Part shown: piece by piece, positions 22,906 through 36,049 of the stretch
Position numbering within the stretch: the stretch's first letter is position 1
How the letters are laid out: every line of letters starts with the position of its first letter
Source of the DNA: Cunninghamia lanceolata
Taxonomy: Eukaryota; Streptophyta; Pinopsida; Cupressales; Cupressaceae
Direction: 5' to 3'
Assembly (NCBI GenBank): GCA_027924645.1
Contig: BSBN01001017.1
Span: 4,676,501 to 4,740,500 of the forward strand
Length of the DNA stretch: 64,000 nucleotides
Notes under the pieces: model-generated
The model's database searches: none
What the model was told of the DNA's origin: nothing
Seen by the model: only the letters and a program-made list of their open reading frames with translations
Translations under genes and position numbers: made by a program

Positions 22906-24580
22906 TGTTCTAAATGAGCCTCTTCAGATTTATAGGAATATGCCATGATCCTCTTCAAATTTACAAGCATGGGCCATGAGCCTCTTTAGATTTACTTGCA
23001 AACATTAAGTAAATTCTTTTGGCAAGTTCAAAACTAGACATTTATAAAATAAAAATACTTTAAATGTTCCAAGAAATGGATAAGTGGTGGACATGTTGTT
23101 TTCTATGCAAAATATGAGGGGTAGAAATAATAAGAGCATATAAAATATAACAAAAAATAGGTACATATGATACTTGGATAAAATAGGGAGGTATTTCAAT
23201 TGTAATAGTATATGTAGGTAAGGTATCAAAACATAAATTTGAAGGGTGGAAATGAAATTAGGGGTGTTTTTTAGTACCCTATGAATGCACATGCTATGCC
23301 ATTGTTTTATTAAGTGAATCCACTAGGGTTAGAAATCTAAAAAAGATATCGTGACATATGTTGTTAGTTGATTCGCTAGTTGGACTAGGATCCTTGTGAT
23401 GTTGGACAAACACTCTTAAATATGTTAACCTTTAGTTTGACTCTAGTTCACTTTGGTGAACTTATGGAACTAATCTTTGTGAGTACAAATATGAACCTGC
23501 CCACAAATTTGAACATGTATACATAGATCTAAACTTAGTTGAATTTCAAGTTTGGAACCTATTCGCATTGATGTTTGCACTTGTGTCTGTAAAGGGGTGG
23601 TGTTTATGGACATTGTTTAGGAGCTTACTAGGCGAGGAGATTCTCACTTAGTCAAACCCATGTTACCAAGTAAACAATACATAACCAAAGATCAAAGATA
23701 GTAGGGAAATATGCAATGAATGCCTAAATGTGCTAATGTAAGCAGATGATGTAGTGTTGATGCTCCATGAATGATAATATGGATTAGAATAAGAGCTTGT
23801 GGATGATTTCCTCCATGTAAAATAATCAATTAGGTGTTATCCTTAAATACAACACCCTAGCTCACAAATTAATAAATTGTATGATCAAGGTGGCTCATAA
23901 CATCTAGTTAAAGAAAGTTGATGAGGGCCCAAATGTGAATTTAAAATTTGAAATTTTAGGGGTCATTTTTGCACCCACAAAACCTGTGTATAGTATATTT
24001 GGTGTCATTTTTTATGTGTTCATCAAAATTTGAAACAAATTACATTTTTAGATTCTAGACTCTATTCTATACACATTGAAAAAAAATATTTTTGATTAGT
24101 TTTCAAAAAAATTAGGGGGGAGCACACTCAAATTTTCATTTTTCAAGATGTGTCCACTTTGAAAATTCATAAAAAAATCATTTATTCATTAAAAAAGTAG
24201 GCATAAACTACGTGATGTTAGCTAATTTTCCACCAAAGTGATTTGTGAAGTACTTAAAAAAAGTCAACATTTTAGGGGGAGCACACTAGACGCTATGTTA
24301 TATTTTTCTGACAAAAATGGGAGCACTTTGTGTGCTCCCCCTATTTGAGCCTCTTAATCTCCACCATTTAAAAAAAATAGTAGTTTAGAAATTAGATTTT
24401 GAGCACTACAAATCTTGTTCTTATCACATCTTCTAATTTTGAGCATGTTTATCTTCAATTTCTCATCCAAGATCAGTTTTATTGATTTTAGGAAAAAAGT
24501 GGCCATTTTTTACCCTCTTTTGGTCCTCCATTTCTATGCACATACCATGTTTGTATCAAGATGGTCAAACGATAAATTAT
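22906..24580. other. No recognisable gene
   Basis: AT-rich sequence with short broken frames. A G-rich phrase GGGGGAGCACAC recurs near 24116 and 24275 and its complement near 24330, suggesting a small inverted arrangement. Nothing else is recognised. Confidence 0.5.
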
Positions 24581-24915
24581 TGTTGGTGTGAAAAGGGTTT
24601 ATTTCCTAACTAGTTCCCTTTTAGGACCTATTCACACTTTATTGTTTAAGTTTACTTAGGGCATTCACTTGTTTTGTCTCCTCATAAGAATAGGACACTT
24701 GCCATATTCTTATGTGTTCTAGGTTTTCATCCTTACCTTTATAAGCAAGGCCTCTTATGTCTTCATTAAGAATGATGGAGCATATTGAGCACTTTTCTAT
24801 GCATTATTTTTCTCTTCCAATATAGCATTCTTAATTTTCTACTCTCTATTGTGGAAGGTTGCTTTGTCTTTGTAGATGATTTTGGGCTTCTTGAGTTCTT
24901 TCTATAACTCATACA
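24581..24915 (+). repeat. 5' LTR of the 2.6-kb element
   Basis: Begins TGTTGGTGTG and includes TTTATAAGCAAGGCCTC, a possible TATA box and transcription start region, in both LTR copies. Confidence 0.85.
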
Positions 24916-26437
24916 CCCCAACACCATTTAAAATTTTTCAATATAGTTTTTTCAAATAATTTTTTTAATGTTTTTTAATATTTTTTTCTAATAGAAAAAC
25001 ATGCCCAAAAATCTCTGTGCCTATACCTGCATGCATCTCCCATGCCTCGGCTTATGTGCCACTTTGGTGGCTTTTTTAGCAGAACCTCTATTTTAGAGGT
25101 AAATTTGGCCAGCCTTCTAAATTTGGCGAAGGTCTACATCTATTTGGAGTTCTTTAACTAGTTTGGATGAGAATTTATAGTGGCGAACCTCCATATTTGG
25201 TGACAGTTTTACTAAATTTGGTGGAGGTGGATTTTTTGCTAGTCAACCCCCTCACCATTGGAGTTTTGGTTTTGGAAGCCCATCTTCAGAGGCTTCATTA
25301 TTGCTCATCTGGTGCTCTTTTTTCAAGCAATTTTTTTGAGATGAGGTAGAATCTCGTGCTCTTCACAATGGTAGAGATGTTTTTCAATTTGGGCTTTTGT
25401 TTTTTTCTAGATTTCTATTTTCTCAGTGATCTAGTTGTGCAGTTCTTATTTTGGGAACTTTAACGGGCCACATCTTGGGCATATGGACTCCTTTTTGAGT
25501 CATTTTTTTAAAGTGCATTTATTTTTGTGTACTTCACCATGGTGCCATCAGTTTCCTCTTCTTGTGTAGGAGGATTATATTTTTAGCATGTGGTGTTTTT
25601 TGGACATTGTAAGATTCCATTGTATGCACTATTTGATTTGTAAACACATTGAAATAAAGTGCCACATAATTGTAATTGTATTTTGGGGATCTTGCATATC
25701 ATATTGTGTCATTATTATACTCACACTACTTTGTAAAGTGCCATGGGGGGTTTGTTGTGTGTCTTTGTAATCACAACCTCATCTACCTTCATGCATGTGT
25801 GCCTTGTTTTTGTACACCCTTTACTAGTTGTAGGTATTTCTTTGTGCATCTTTTGATGTTGTTAGTTCTTCTTCTTGCACTACATTATGACATAGTTTCA
25901 GTGGATCTAAAATACCTCTCCCTTGTTAGCATTATGGGGGCTATCCTACTATTAGTACTTGTGCTAATGCTTCCTTGGTTTCTCTTTGGAGACAACCTTC
26001 TCTCTTCTTCAGATTGATCAATGTTCTTGAGACTATTGGTACCTTTTGGTGTACCATTTGCATTTTCAAATATCAGATTGTTGCCTTGTTTGCCATTTGT
26101 ACATTCCTTGAGTAGCACTTGTCATTGGTGTCACTCATTCAGATTTGTGCCTCTTTGATCTTGATCTTCATCCTGATTTCAACGGAGGATCTTCAATTTC
26201 AGCATTATAGCAGTTGTTCTTCGGAAGTTGTTTGTAGCTTCTTAATACTTCAATGGAGTTCTTCATGTTCATCTTCATGTTCCTAATCTTTTTGGGACAT
26301 CTTTTGTGGAGGCTTTTTAGTCCTTCTCTCTTTATCTCTATTGTAGGGAGGTTTGTTCTCTCTTTTGGGAATGAGTTTTTTCCCATGTGGTTTTCTCCTT
26401 TTCTCCATTTGTGAGAGACTATTTTGTACATAGGTAC

Positions 26438-26790
26438 TGTTGGAAACACGGTTGCCGTTGCACCAAAAGGTCGACCTATTAATGCCCTATACAACTGCTA
26501 GAGTTAATAGATCCACGAGAGTTAGTTAATCCATGTCACGAATCTCGTGAGTGATGCTGGCTCATTGCCAACAATCCCCCCTAGCGTCACTTGCGGGAGC
26601 CCGCGTCACTCGCGGGGGAGATTCAAACCCAGAACCTTTGGCTCTGATACCAATTGTTGGAAACACGGTTACCGTTGCACCAAAAGGTCAACCTATTAAT
26701 GCCTGATACAACCGTTAGAGTTAACGGATCCACGGGAGGCGATTAAGCAATGTCACGAATCCTGTGAGAGATGCTGGCTCACTGCCAACA
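26438..26790 (-). mobile_element. TRIM element 2, same family as TRIM 1
   Basis: Two 136-bp direct repeats (26438-26573 and 26655-26790), both TGTTGGAAAC...GCCAACA, flank 81 bp. The exact duplication GGTAC lies on both sides (26433-26437 and 26791-26795). On the minus strand the primer site TTGGTATCAGAGCC lies just inside the right repeat, so the element points left. The core phrase GGTGCAACGGCAACCG (minus strand) is shared with TRIM 1, showing a common family. Confidence 0.95.
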
Positions 26791-26865
26791 GGTACCTCAT
26801 CAGGCTTATTTGTTGAGACCCATCTCTACATTTGTTTTCTTCTCCCTAAGTTACACTTAAGGGGG

Positions 26866-27203
26866 TGTTGGTGTGAAAAGGGTTTATTCCCTAACTAGTT
26901 TCTTTTTAGGACCTATTCAGACTTTATTATTTAATTTTACTTAGGGCATTCACTTGTTTTTTCTCAAGTCATAAGAATCAGACACTTGCCATATTCTTAT
27001 GTGTTCTTGGTTTTCATCCTTGCCTTTATAAGCAAGGCCTCTTACATGTCTTCATTAAGAATGATGGAGCATATTGAGCACTTTTCTATGCATTTTTTTC
27101 TCTTGTAACATAACATTCTTATTTTGCTACTCTCTATTGTGGAAAGTTGTTTTGGCTTTGTAGATGATTGTAGGCTTCTTGAGTTCTTTCTGTAACTCTT
27201 ACA
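26866..27203 (+). repeat. 3' LTR of the 2.6-kb element
   Basis: Matches the 5' LTR with scattered changes and short indels, and ends CTCTTACA at 27203. Confidence 0.85.
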
Positions 27204-27208
27204 ATTAG

Positions 27209-28529
27209 AATTGTGGCACTGAGGTGGAATAGGTGGTATGTGGGTACACATAAGTCAATTTTGGAAAGGAACTTTTATTTGCATTTATTGTGATAGTTTG
27301 GCATTTAGTATAGTGTACCCCTCCAATGTCTTGTGAGGTATCTTCATGTGAATTCCACATGTCAATTAAAGGACATTCATGTGCCCCTTTTTGATAAAAA
27401 ATATAATTTATATGATGATGAGGATGAGACAATAGAGTGTGGATAGATGACATGGGATTGACAAATAAATAGGATTAGTTGTGGTCCATAGTGTGCTTAG
27501 GACCATTATATCCCCTGGGGATATGAGGTGGAGAAGTTGATCTCCCACTAGTTGGGAGGGAAGGGATTGATTATCTATGGGAGAGTATTATCCCATGGCG
27601 GTGAGGGAGATGAAGGACATGATGTAAGTGAACCCATGATGACATATACCTTAGGATATTGGTGATGAGGAGTGGGAGATAGGCAATCTAGGTTTAATAG
27701 TTAATTCAATGTTGTACTTATAATTTATGATTATCATGTATGTAAGGATAATGTATATGTAATAGGGTTTGTAGTGACATTTATGAAGTGGATGAACCTA
27801 ATCTCATCAAGTGTAGATCAACTCAAATATGGGTACGTATAGTGGTGATGGATATGATAGTGCAAGTACATGCTGAGACAAGTCGCTTTGCACCATTATT
27901 TGATTCAATGATCTAGACTAGTAGACACGTCACATATATGGGATTTATTGTGGAGGTTAAGTAATTTTTATGAGAGGGACAAGTAATAGATGGTGACTAA
28001 GGATTAGCTTAGAGTGATTGAGAAGTAATGAAGAATAATTGAAGGATTACAGGTTGATTGGTAGATGCCCTCACCCTTGGGGAGTGGTATAATATTTTGT
28101 TACAACAACTAACATTACATCTCAAAAGAAGAATGTTTATCTTAGGTAGAAAATAGGGAGGTTAGAGGGGGAGTGAGTTGAAAATAGTAGTTTTCATAGT
28201 AGGAATCACTCTCCTTACGGACTAGATCTACATCATTAGTGAAATAGGTAAGGAATAGGGCATTAGAGGGTTCTTCTTGGCCACTTCCCTAGTCAACACT
28301 ATTATGCTCTCGTTTTTGGCCTTGTATATGTATAGATTCTATTTATGATTTTGTTATTATTATTGTGTTATGTTTTCTAATTTGTAATTATTTGATGATG
28401 GTACCAATTTGTAAATACGTGTGCATGCTAATAATGAATCCATGATTAATTTAAATACAACACACAAAATCTAATATTAATTAAGGAACCTTATAGTTAT
28501 ATAATTAGTAAACTCTCTAAAAGAAGATT
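27209..28529. other. No recognisable gene
   Basis: Purine-skewed intergenic sequence with only short frames. No transposon ends or RNA genes are seen. Confidence 0.5.
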
Positions 28530-29760
28530 GTTCATTTGATGTACAAGGAGAACCCCAATAATAATGATATAAAAACATCATAAATGTTAAGACACTTCAT
28601 GTTTGATGCATTGTGAGCTATGGTATCTACATATGGAGTAGTTTTTCTAAAGATGTAGCAATCAAGCCAAAATATTTGAGGAATAGGAAATTGTTCTCTA
28701 ATTGATACCATAGATACATAGTGCTCTTTTATTTTATGAAGATTTTTCATACCTTTAATAATATGTGGTGGTAAATATATCTAATCAAAATGATCTTATA
28801 TTTTTATTGGTTCTAGAATACCATCTTCACAGGGACCTAGACCTTTACCTTCATATCCATACTTTTGCAATATTTTAAATATAGTTCCATACATTTTGTT
28901 GAGTAATGAAAAGAAGAGGAAGAGTTACCCTTGTTAGAATCACTAGTGTCTAATCCACTATCACACACACAACCTTATCTAAGTAATTAATGATCATCAT
29001 TAACATTCTTAGACTTTGATGGTTGGTTGTATGTATGTGGGTTTATAATCAAGGGAGGAATGTTAAAATCACTAGCATTTTATTTGTTTTCTCCCATATG
29101 TGATGGTGTGAAGTCTCGTACATCCTAATCATCTTTAGGATTAACATTATCATTTTGTTGGGTACTCTTTTTTATGTTGAGCCTCTTCTTTTTTTAATTG
29201 ATTTTGAGTGACTATGTCATTTTTAATTTCACTCATTTGACAAAAGTGAAAGGGATCTTCATTGACACTAACAATGCGAATTTTATCCTTGTAAGTGAAT
29301 TTTATCAAAAATGAAGGGTAGATGGGATGACTCTAATTGCATGGATCCATGGATTCCCTAGTAAAACATTGTACACTAAATTAATTGATGTCACTTGAAA
29401 TGAAATATCTAAAGTAATCGGTCCCAAGGTGATTGGTAAAGTCAAAGTTCCTAGAGGTTTTCTTCCCACATTATCAAATATTTTCATTACAAAATTAGAT
29501 TTTGTAAGTGTGATGTATCTACATTGAGCTTATGAAAATAATCCTCACTACATATATGTTTAAGCTAGACTTGTTATCAACTAAGGCACATTTAATTGCT
29601 TTTTTACCATACCCAAATACTATGTGTAAAGGGTATGTGCAGGATCATGATGGGCCAAACATACCTCTAAGTGGCAATGGAAATACAAAAAAATAGACTT
29701 AATCAAGTTCATGTGAAAACTTGAATTGATTATCTACACAATTTGAAAAAGATGTAAGAA
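28530..29760 (-). pseudogene. gypsy pol remnant: aspartic protease and G-patch-like motif
   Basis: Minus strand, from the right: CALVDNKSSLNI (29545-29605), where active proteases of this family have D-T-G-A/S, then GTLTLPITLGPITLDISFQV and VYNVLLGNPWIHAI..PSTLH (29305-29487). A frame change follows, then KFTYKDKIRIVSVNEDPF. Further down, near 28785-28870, KILQKYGYEGKGLG..EDGI resembles the G-patch segment found after protease in some plant gypsy polyproteins. The protease is dead because its active-site triplet is changed, and the frame is broken repeatedly. No reverse transcriptase follows. Confidence 0.78.
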
Positions 29761-31129
29761 TGAAATTTGTAGAGAATTGAATCTAGTTTATGGGCTACTA
29801 TTTTTTTTTAAACTAAATTTACTTAGTGAAAAATGAATATTTCAATGAATAGCTATTAAATTTTTAAGAAAAAAAAAAAGAAAAGTGGGTGTCATTCCAG
29901 CCAACCTAACTATGAGAATTTTTTTTTTTTTTGAAACTTTCAAAATAAGTAGAGGACTCATGCCCAAATGTGACGCATATTTTTTTGAAATTTTTTTCCA
30001 ATAAAATAATTAGTTATGATTTTTTTACTGACTTTTTTAAAAACTAAAAAGTAATTTTCCAGCCAACCTAACTCAATAAAAAAAATTGGAATTCAATTTT
30101 TTTTAACCTATAGCCAGAAAAGCATAGAGTGTGATGCAGCTTTTGGATCTCAAAAAGGTGAAACGGTTTGAAAGTTATGGATGTTTTTCAATTAGTGTGT
30201 CCATCAGGATTTCAAACACACACTATATAGAAAATTATTAATAATTTATTTAATAAAATGATAACCAAACAAATCTTATATTTTTAGAAAACTAACAATT
30301 TATTCTATAAACCCTTTTTGTTTTATCAGTTTTGCATAAAACAAAAGTCGTCAGCACGAAGGGTGAAGTTCGAAGAAGAGAGTGAAACCTGCAAAAATGT
30401 TAGAATTGAGGGAAAGTCAACTATGACAATCCCAAGCCTACATACAAGGCAAAAGTGAAGCAAAATGGATATCTGTTATTAACGGATATCCGTTTTGCTT
30501 TACCTTATTCCTTTGTCTTATTTAAGTATCATTATATATATTTATTATAATATATAGATATTTATATATATTCGTTTTATATATTTATGATTATTCAAAT
30601 ATTTATAATTATATAATATATCTTGCTAATTAAAATAAATATATTATGTTATGATTATTATAATTATAATAATATTTAATTTGATAGTATTTATATTTAT
30701 TATTTATAAATACAATGAATATAGCATTATTTTTTAGTTTGTTACTAACTATCAAAAGTTTATTACTAACTATAGTCAATGTATTCATGTCTTCTTGTAT
30801 AACCACCACTACCAACCATAATCTTGTGGTAACACATACAACCATCTAACCAATTCTTTCAACTTGTAGTATTGTAGAACGTTCTCTTAACATAACCAAG
30901 CCTCTAGATTGTTCCACATGAACTTCAACTCTGCTACAAGTGCACCTGCATTATTATTTATGCTTCTACTAGCACAATTAAATATGTAGTTGTGAGTACT
31001 TCTTCAAACGACTCATGGTCAAATTTCCATAGCATCACCAAATGTAGACATATCTCCATGCTATATCACAACATCTAAAACTCACCACATCCTACCACAT
31101 TACATTTTATCATTGTTCAATAGTTTCCA
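29761..31129. other. AT-rich stretch without a gene
   Basis: Poly-T/poly-A tracts (29800-30120), very AT-rich sequence (30520-30720) and a small hairpin at 30458-30500. No coding sequence is supported. Confidence 0.6.
30458..30500. repeat. Hairpin with a GGATATCCGTTTTGC motif
   Basis: Arms 30458-30477 and 30481-30500 pair at 18 of 20 positions around a 3-base loop. The same GGATATCCGTTTT motif recurs in the inverted modules at 47357-47540. Confidence 0.75.
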
Positions 31130-31483
31130 TATAAACTCAGGAACTCTCCATCTCCCCTTTCCCTATCTCTCCCTCTCTCCCTATATGTTTATCTCTCTAT
31201 CTCTCTGACCTATCTACCTCCTAGTTAAATCATTTTCCTAGCTTTCCTAGTTTTCATTTTCCTTTCCAATTTCCCTAGGAGAGAGAGAGAGTCCTAGTTT
31301 TCTTTTTTTCATTTCCTTCGTCGATAAGGGAGAGGGGGAGATAGAGGGGAGAGATAGGGAGATAGAGAGTGAGCGAGATGTCTAGAGAGATAGGGAGAAG
31401 GATTGAGAGGTAGAGGGATGATAGAGATAGGGAGATAGAGGTTTAGGTTTGCTCAAGTTTAGGGGTTAGGGGCTAGGGTTTTG

Positions 31484-31549
<66 letters not shown>

Positions 31550-32465
31550 GCTTGGGGTTAGGGTTTAGGGTCATTGTTTAGGGTTTATGAGTTTAGCATT
31601 GCTCAAGTTTAGGGTTTAGGGTTTAGGGGAATTATTTAGGGTTTAGGGGTTTAGGATTTAAAGAGAGATAGAGGAGACAGAGAGAAGAGATAGGGAGATA
31701 GAGAGTGAGAGACATGTCCAGAGACATAGAGAGAGATTGAGAGGTAGAGGAATGATAGAGATAGGGAGATATAGGTTTAGGGTTGCTTGGGTTTAGGGGT
31801 ATTATTTAGGGTTTATGGTTTTGGGGTTAGGGGTTAAGGTTTAGAGGTTTAGGGTTTATGGTTTAAAGAGAGATAGAGGACCAATAGGGAGATATAGAGG
31901 AGATCGAGGGGAGAGACAGGGAGATAGAGAGTGAGGGACATGGCCAGAGACATAGGGAAAGAGATTGAGAGGTAGAGGGACAAAGGTGATAGGGAGATAG
32001 GGGAGAGATAGGAAGATAGAGGTTTAGGGTTACTTGGGTTTAGGGTTTAGGGGTTTGGGGTTTAGGGTTTCTCAGGTTTAGGGGTTAGGGGTTAGGGTTT
32101 AGGGGCATTATTTAGGGTTTATTGTTTAGCGGTTAGGGGTTCAAGTTTAGAGGTTTAGGGTTTAGGGTTTATAGAGAGAGGAATGATAGAGAGATACAAA
32201 GGAGACTGAGGAGAGAGATAGGGAGATAGATAATGAGGCACATGGCCAGGGACATAGGGAGAGAGATTGAGAGGTAGAGGGATGATAGATATAGGGAGAT
32301 AGGGGAGAGATATGGAGATAGAGGTTTAGAGTTGATTGGATTTAGGGTTTAGGGGTTTAGGGTTGCTCGGGTTCGGAGATAGCTAGATAGAGAGACAGAT
32401 AGGGAGAGATAGAGGAGACAAAGGAGAGAGATAGGGAGATAGAGACTGAGTGAGATGTCTAGAGA
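31130..32465. repeat. Mosaic array A: telomere-like TTTAGGG and GAGATAGGGAGATAGAG repeats
   Basis: Starts CT-rich, then alternates runs of GGGTTTAGGG with purine-rich GAGATAGGGAGATAGAG blocks, including a 60-bp (GA)n run at about 31489-31548. TTTAGGG is the common plant telomere unit, but it never forms a long pure run here, so this is an interstitial, telomere-like minisatellite. Any ORF through it is low-complexity artefact. Confidence 0.9.
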
Positions 32466-32720
32466 AATAAATGACTAAAAATTCACTAAATTCTAGTAAT
32501 TCTTTGCAACATTCCTCTATCTCCCTATCATTCCTCTATCTCTACTATTTGAGGAATGATAGGGAGATAGAGGAATGTATGCAAAATGTGGAAGTATAGA
32601 TAAGGCATAAGATGTGGAAGTATAGAAGAATTCTAGTAATTTTTTGCAACATAGCTATAAATGACTAATTTGATCGTCTGGTAAAATCACAGCTATAAAT
32701 GACTAAATAATTAATCACAC
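32466..32720. repeat. Degenerate left terminal-like region with a PPR scrap
   Basis: TCTAGTAATT.TTTGCAACAT occurs at about 32492 and 32632, and CTATAAATGACTAA twice after 32650. Between them the plus strand at 32573-32610 reads MYAKCGSIDKA, a PPR motif, and then repeats part of it. Short inverted blocks of the flanking GA-rich array (32515-32577) are also included. Confidence 0.55.
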
Positions 32721-35700
32721 AAATAAAAATTAGACAATATGATATTAAAGTGGGTAATTGAAAAAATAATGGGCGCCAAAAATGAAAAAGATGGGTGCCA
32801 AAAGTGAAAAGGAGTTCACTCCCGCAACAATGCACTGTTCTTAGGTTTATTTGTGGGAATGCGGTGAAGAATGTGAGTTTCACTCATTTCTTCACCACAA
32901 CACAGAGAACCATGCCAAGAGAACCCAACATTGCATAGCTAAAAAAATGGTGCTCCAGTTGCTAAGCCAAAGGCCGCTAAGAAAAATGGCACCATCTACT
33001 GCACAAAACTAAGAAAAGAAGAACCAGCGGCATTGATGGGTAGATTTCTAGTAAGGGTTTTTTAAATTGTCTCAGCAGCCATGGTTGCAGCTAGCACGCC
33101 GGTCACTATGAAGGAGCCTCTCACAATGAGTTATCGATGCAATTTTTTTAGCTTCTTTAGTGAATATATGACGTTATTAAACAAAGTAGGTTTTGCATTT
33201 TTTCCAATATTTTTCATATTTGAATAGGGCTTATGATTATTCCAAGTCAAAATATTTGTTTTGTGGAATTTAGCAGAATTGGATAAATTTAGTGATATTG
33301 CAATGGATCATGTCCTCTGGTTTAAATTTCCCTTTAGGAGAAGTTAGGGTAGAATCAGGCAGTAGGTCTACTCGTTGTAAATTGTTAGTCATTTTTTTGT
33401 TTATAACACTTTTGAGTGAAATGATCTGGGAAAATGTTAGTGAATGTAGGTGAAGTGGACTTAGACGAGGTATAACCTAGATTAGTAGTGTCTGGCAGAT
33501 ATTATTGCAATTGATTCTTTGAAGAAACTAAATTTTGAAGAGTTGAATATCAGCTGATTTCGTCATTGGGAGACTTTGGTATTGATTTGTTGTTAAAGTG
33601 TCCTTGATTAAGAATTACAAATATTACTTAATTACGGATCTAGATTAGTGCTCAGATCTGGTGGAAGTTGTAATGTGAAAATGTTTTATTTGTTTTTGAG
33701 TTGGTTAAGCTCTGGGCTCAAATGCACACATCAGGGTTCTTAGATTTGTCCAGGTTACTACCCCAGCAACCAGGGAAGCTCCCTTAGCTCACATCCCTTA
33801 ACATAGTTTCAAATTGACAGAGTTTAAAACACTGAACATAAAAGGCTTATCTATGCCTTTGTGTGACAATGGCTCACTCCATATGAGCAATTATGAAATG
33901 GTAGAACATATAATCTCTTCTAAAGCATAAACAATGTATGAACCTGTTTCTTTTTGCTCTGAGTATGAAGAGTTGTTATGCTTAAAGTTGGATTGTCAAG
34001 AGTTGAAAGTCTCAAATGTAAACATGACTTTGTAAAAGCATGTTATTGTTGTCCACTATCATGTTCAGTAAAGCTCATCAATCAAGGTATATACAGATTA
34101 ACCAGATGCATGTATTGCTTTTGCTTCTGAAATTCTAGTTATAAAAGACTACTTGGGAAATGACAATTGCTTTTTGCAAATTTGTCGATCAATGTTTTTG
34201 ATTTCTTACGCTTGGTTCTTAGCTTTAGCTATCAATCTATTTCTCTCCATATCGAGACAACTACTTTGGGATGAGAACTGTGTGGTGCAGTTCATTTGAT
34301 GACTATTATATTCTAGTTTTAGTATATAGAAATCTTTCAATATTTTGGAAAAAAAAGTTGATAAGAAATATATAAATATACTTAATGCTTTCCTATTTGT
34401 ACTGTTGTAAAATACAGTGAATTCCTGACTACTTTTTACTCATGAATTTCATACAATGAAATGGTATTTAGCATTTGATGTGACTGCCATTTGCAAAGAT
34501 GTAGTGGGGTATATCATCAAGTTAATTATTAAATAGACTGTGATTACATGAACTCTAGATCTGTATATTTATTTAATAAGGATGTGCTGTGTGTATTTAT
34601 TCATCCCATGTGTTGTAAACTTAGACAAGTATTGTGGGTCATGAAGATAACAAACACAACCTGGGCAGAGTAATAAACTTGGACAAGTATTGTGGGTCCA
34701 GGGAAATCTTGTTCACATGGACAGGGGCATGGGATTGGTGGCCTCTATTTAGTCCTATTGGGTCCCACTACAGGGGAGGATGGGCTAGACTTATCTAAAT
34801 CTCTAGACTTATCTAAAGCTTCATAGATTTTATCATTATGTACGACAAACAAATACACAACTTTAGTTTTTCAGTATTGTGTATCAACCGCAGCAACAAA
34901 AACATACTGAATCAACACTCTATTTTTTCGCTCCTTCCAACACCACCTTTTAACTCATGGAATGCTCCTGGAATTAGTGTTAGAGGCAATGCACATTGAA
35001 TTTTACAGATACAAGTATTTGTTTACATTTCATACGAGTCTATGATTATAGAGTGGACTATAGCTACAGGCTAGAGACATTCATTCAAAACCAAATTCAA
35101 TGAATCTAAGGCTATGTTTCATTTTCAAGCTCAACCTATGGGAGAGGGCCCAATAGTGGTGCGGGTAGTTTAATATTCTAAGGAAGATACATGTGACAAG
35201 AAGAAACAAGGAAATAGATTAATTGCAAACAAAATTGCATGGCAGTAGTTTAATATTCTAAGATACATGTGACGAGAATGTTATAACTCATGTCATAAAC
35301 AGGTTTATAGAAAAGAAAGTCATTTTGTCACGAGGAACTTTTTTGACATATGGTTAATTGTAGGTCTCGTTATCTATTATCTTGACAGCTGTCGGTGTGA
35401 TCATTACAGCTTTGGGAGATTTTCATTTGACCTTCCTGGATATTCGTTGGCACTCACTTTAGTTTTTTTTTTCAGGTTTTTCCCTGAACTACCATTCTGA
35501 ATTGTCTGATGATAGAATACACTCATGCATGTATATTTGATAATTCTTTGTGTAACTAGGGAAAAACATACATGGGTGTGCCTCACCATTCAAAATATGT
35601 AATCGTGCCTATGCACTAAAATCTTGTCAATGGAAATTTTAGTGATTTAACCGTCTTTGACAATTACTAATCACAAGTATTGGATTTTAGACAACATATT

Positions 35701-36049
35701 TGATATTAGTTGAAAGGTTAGCTGCAGAGGATGGGCTTTCATCAGTTGAGCTAATGTTCTATAATTCCTTTCACTTCCATTTTTGGTGTTCCTGATAATA
35801 ATGATAGGAGAAATATCTCTTGCTACATCTTTTCTACTGGAGAAGGTCAGTTTTTACATTCATGTTTGTTCACTTTCTTTTCAGATTTAGTTTGACGGTG
35901 TCTGTATTTTGATCTTGAAAATCTTTTGCAAGCGTTGCCAGTTATGTCTTTCCTTATACATTTTTGGACTCCATGTATATATGAAGGTTGACTTTTATTC
36001 ATTTAGGGACATTGCATAATGCCAGGCTTATCTTATTTGTTACATATCT
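32721..36049. other. Unassigned stretch; one weak exon-like segment
   Basis: Around 32942-33060 the plus strand has an open run reading NGAPVAKPKAAKKNG and continuing for about 35 codons. It looks protein-like (Lys/Ala/Pro-rich) but has no start, splice support or family match. The rest is AT-rich with no recognised gene. Confidence 0.3.

Larger units (their letters stand above)
24581..27203 (+). mobile_element. Non-autonomous LTR retrotransposon, 2.6 kb
   Basis: Two ~340-bp direct repeats, 24581-24915 and 26866-27203, both starting TGTTGGTGTGAAAAGGG and ending in ACA, flank about 1.95 kb. The second is preceded by AAGGGGG, a polypurine tract. Flanks ATTAT and ATTAG fit a 5-bp duplication with one mismatch. 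The interior has no gag or pol; the longest frame (25676-26017, 113 aa, very hydrophobic) matches nothing I know. I see no standard primer binding site after the first LTR, where the sequence reads CCCCAACACC. It hosts TRIM 2. It must have moved with borrowed enzymes. Confidence 0.85.

Noticed and set aside
25676..26017. 113-aa hydrophobic frame considered as a membrane protein gene
   Set aside because: It lies inside a non-autonomous LTR element in T-rich DNA; hydrophobicity follows from base composition and no family is recognised.
32942..33060. Lys/Ala-rich run considered as an exon
   Set aside because: No start, no convincing splice sites and no family; kept only as a note in the unassigned stretch.
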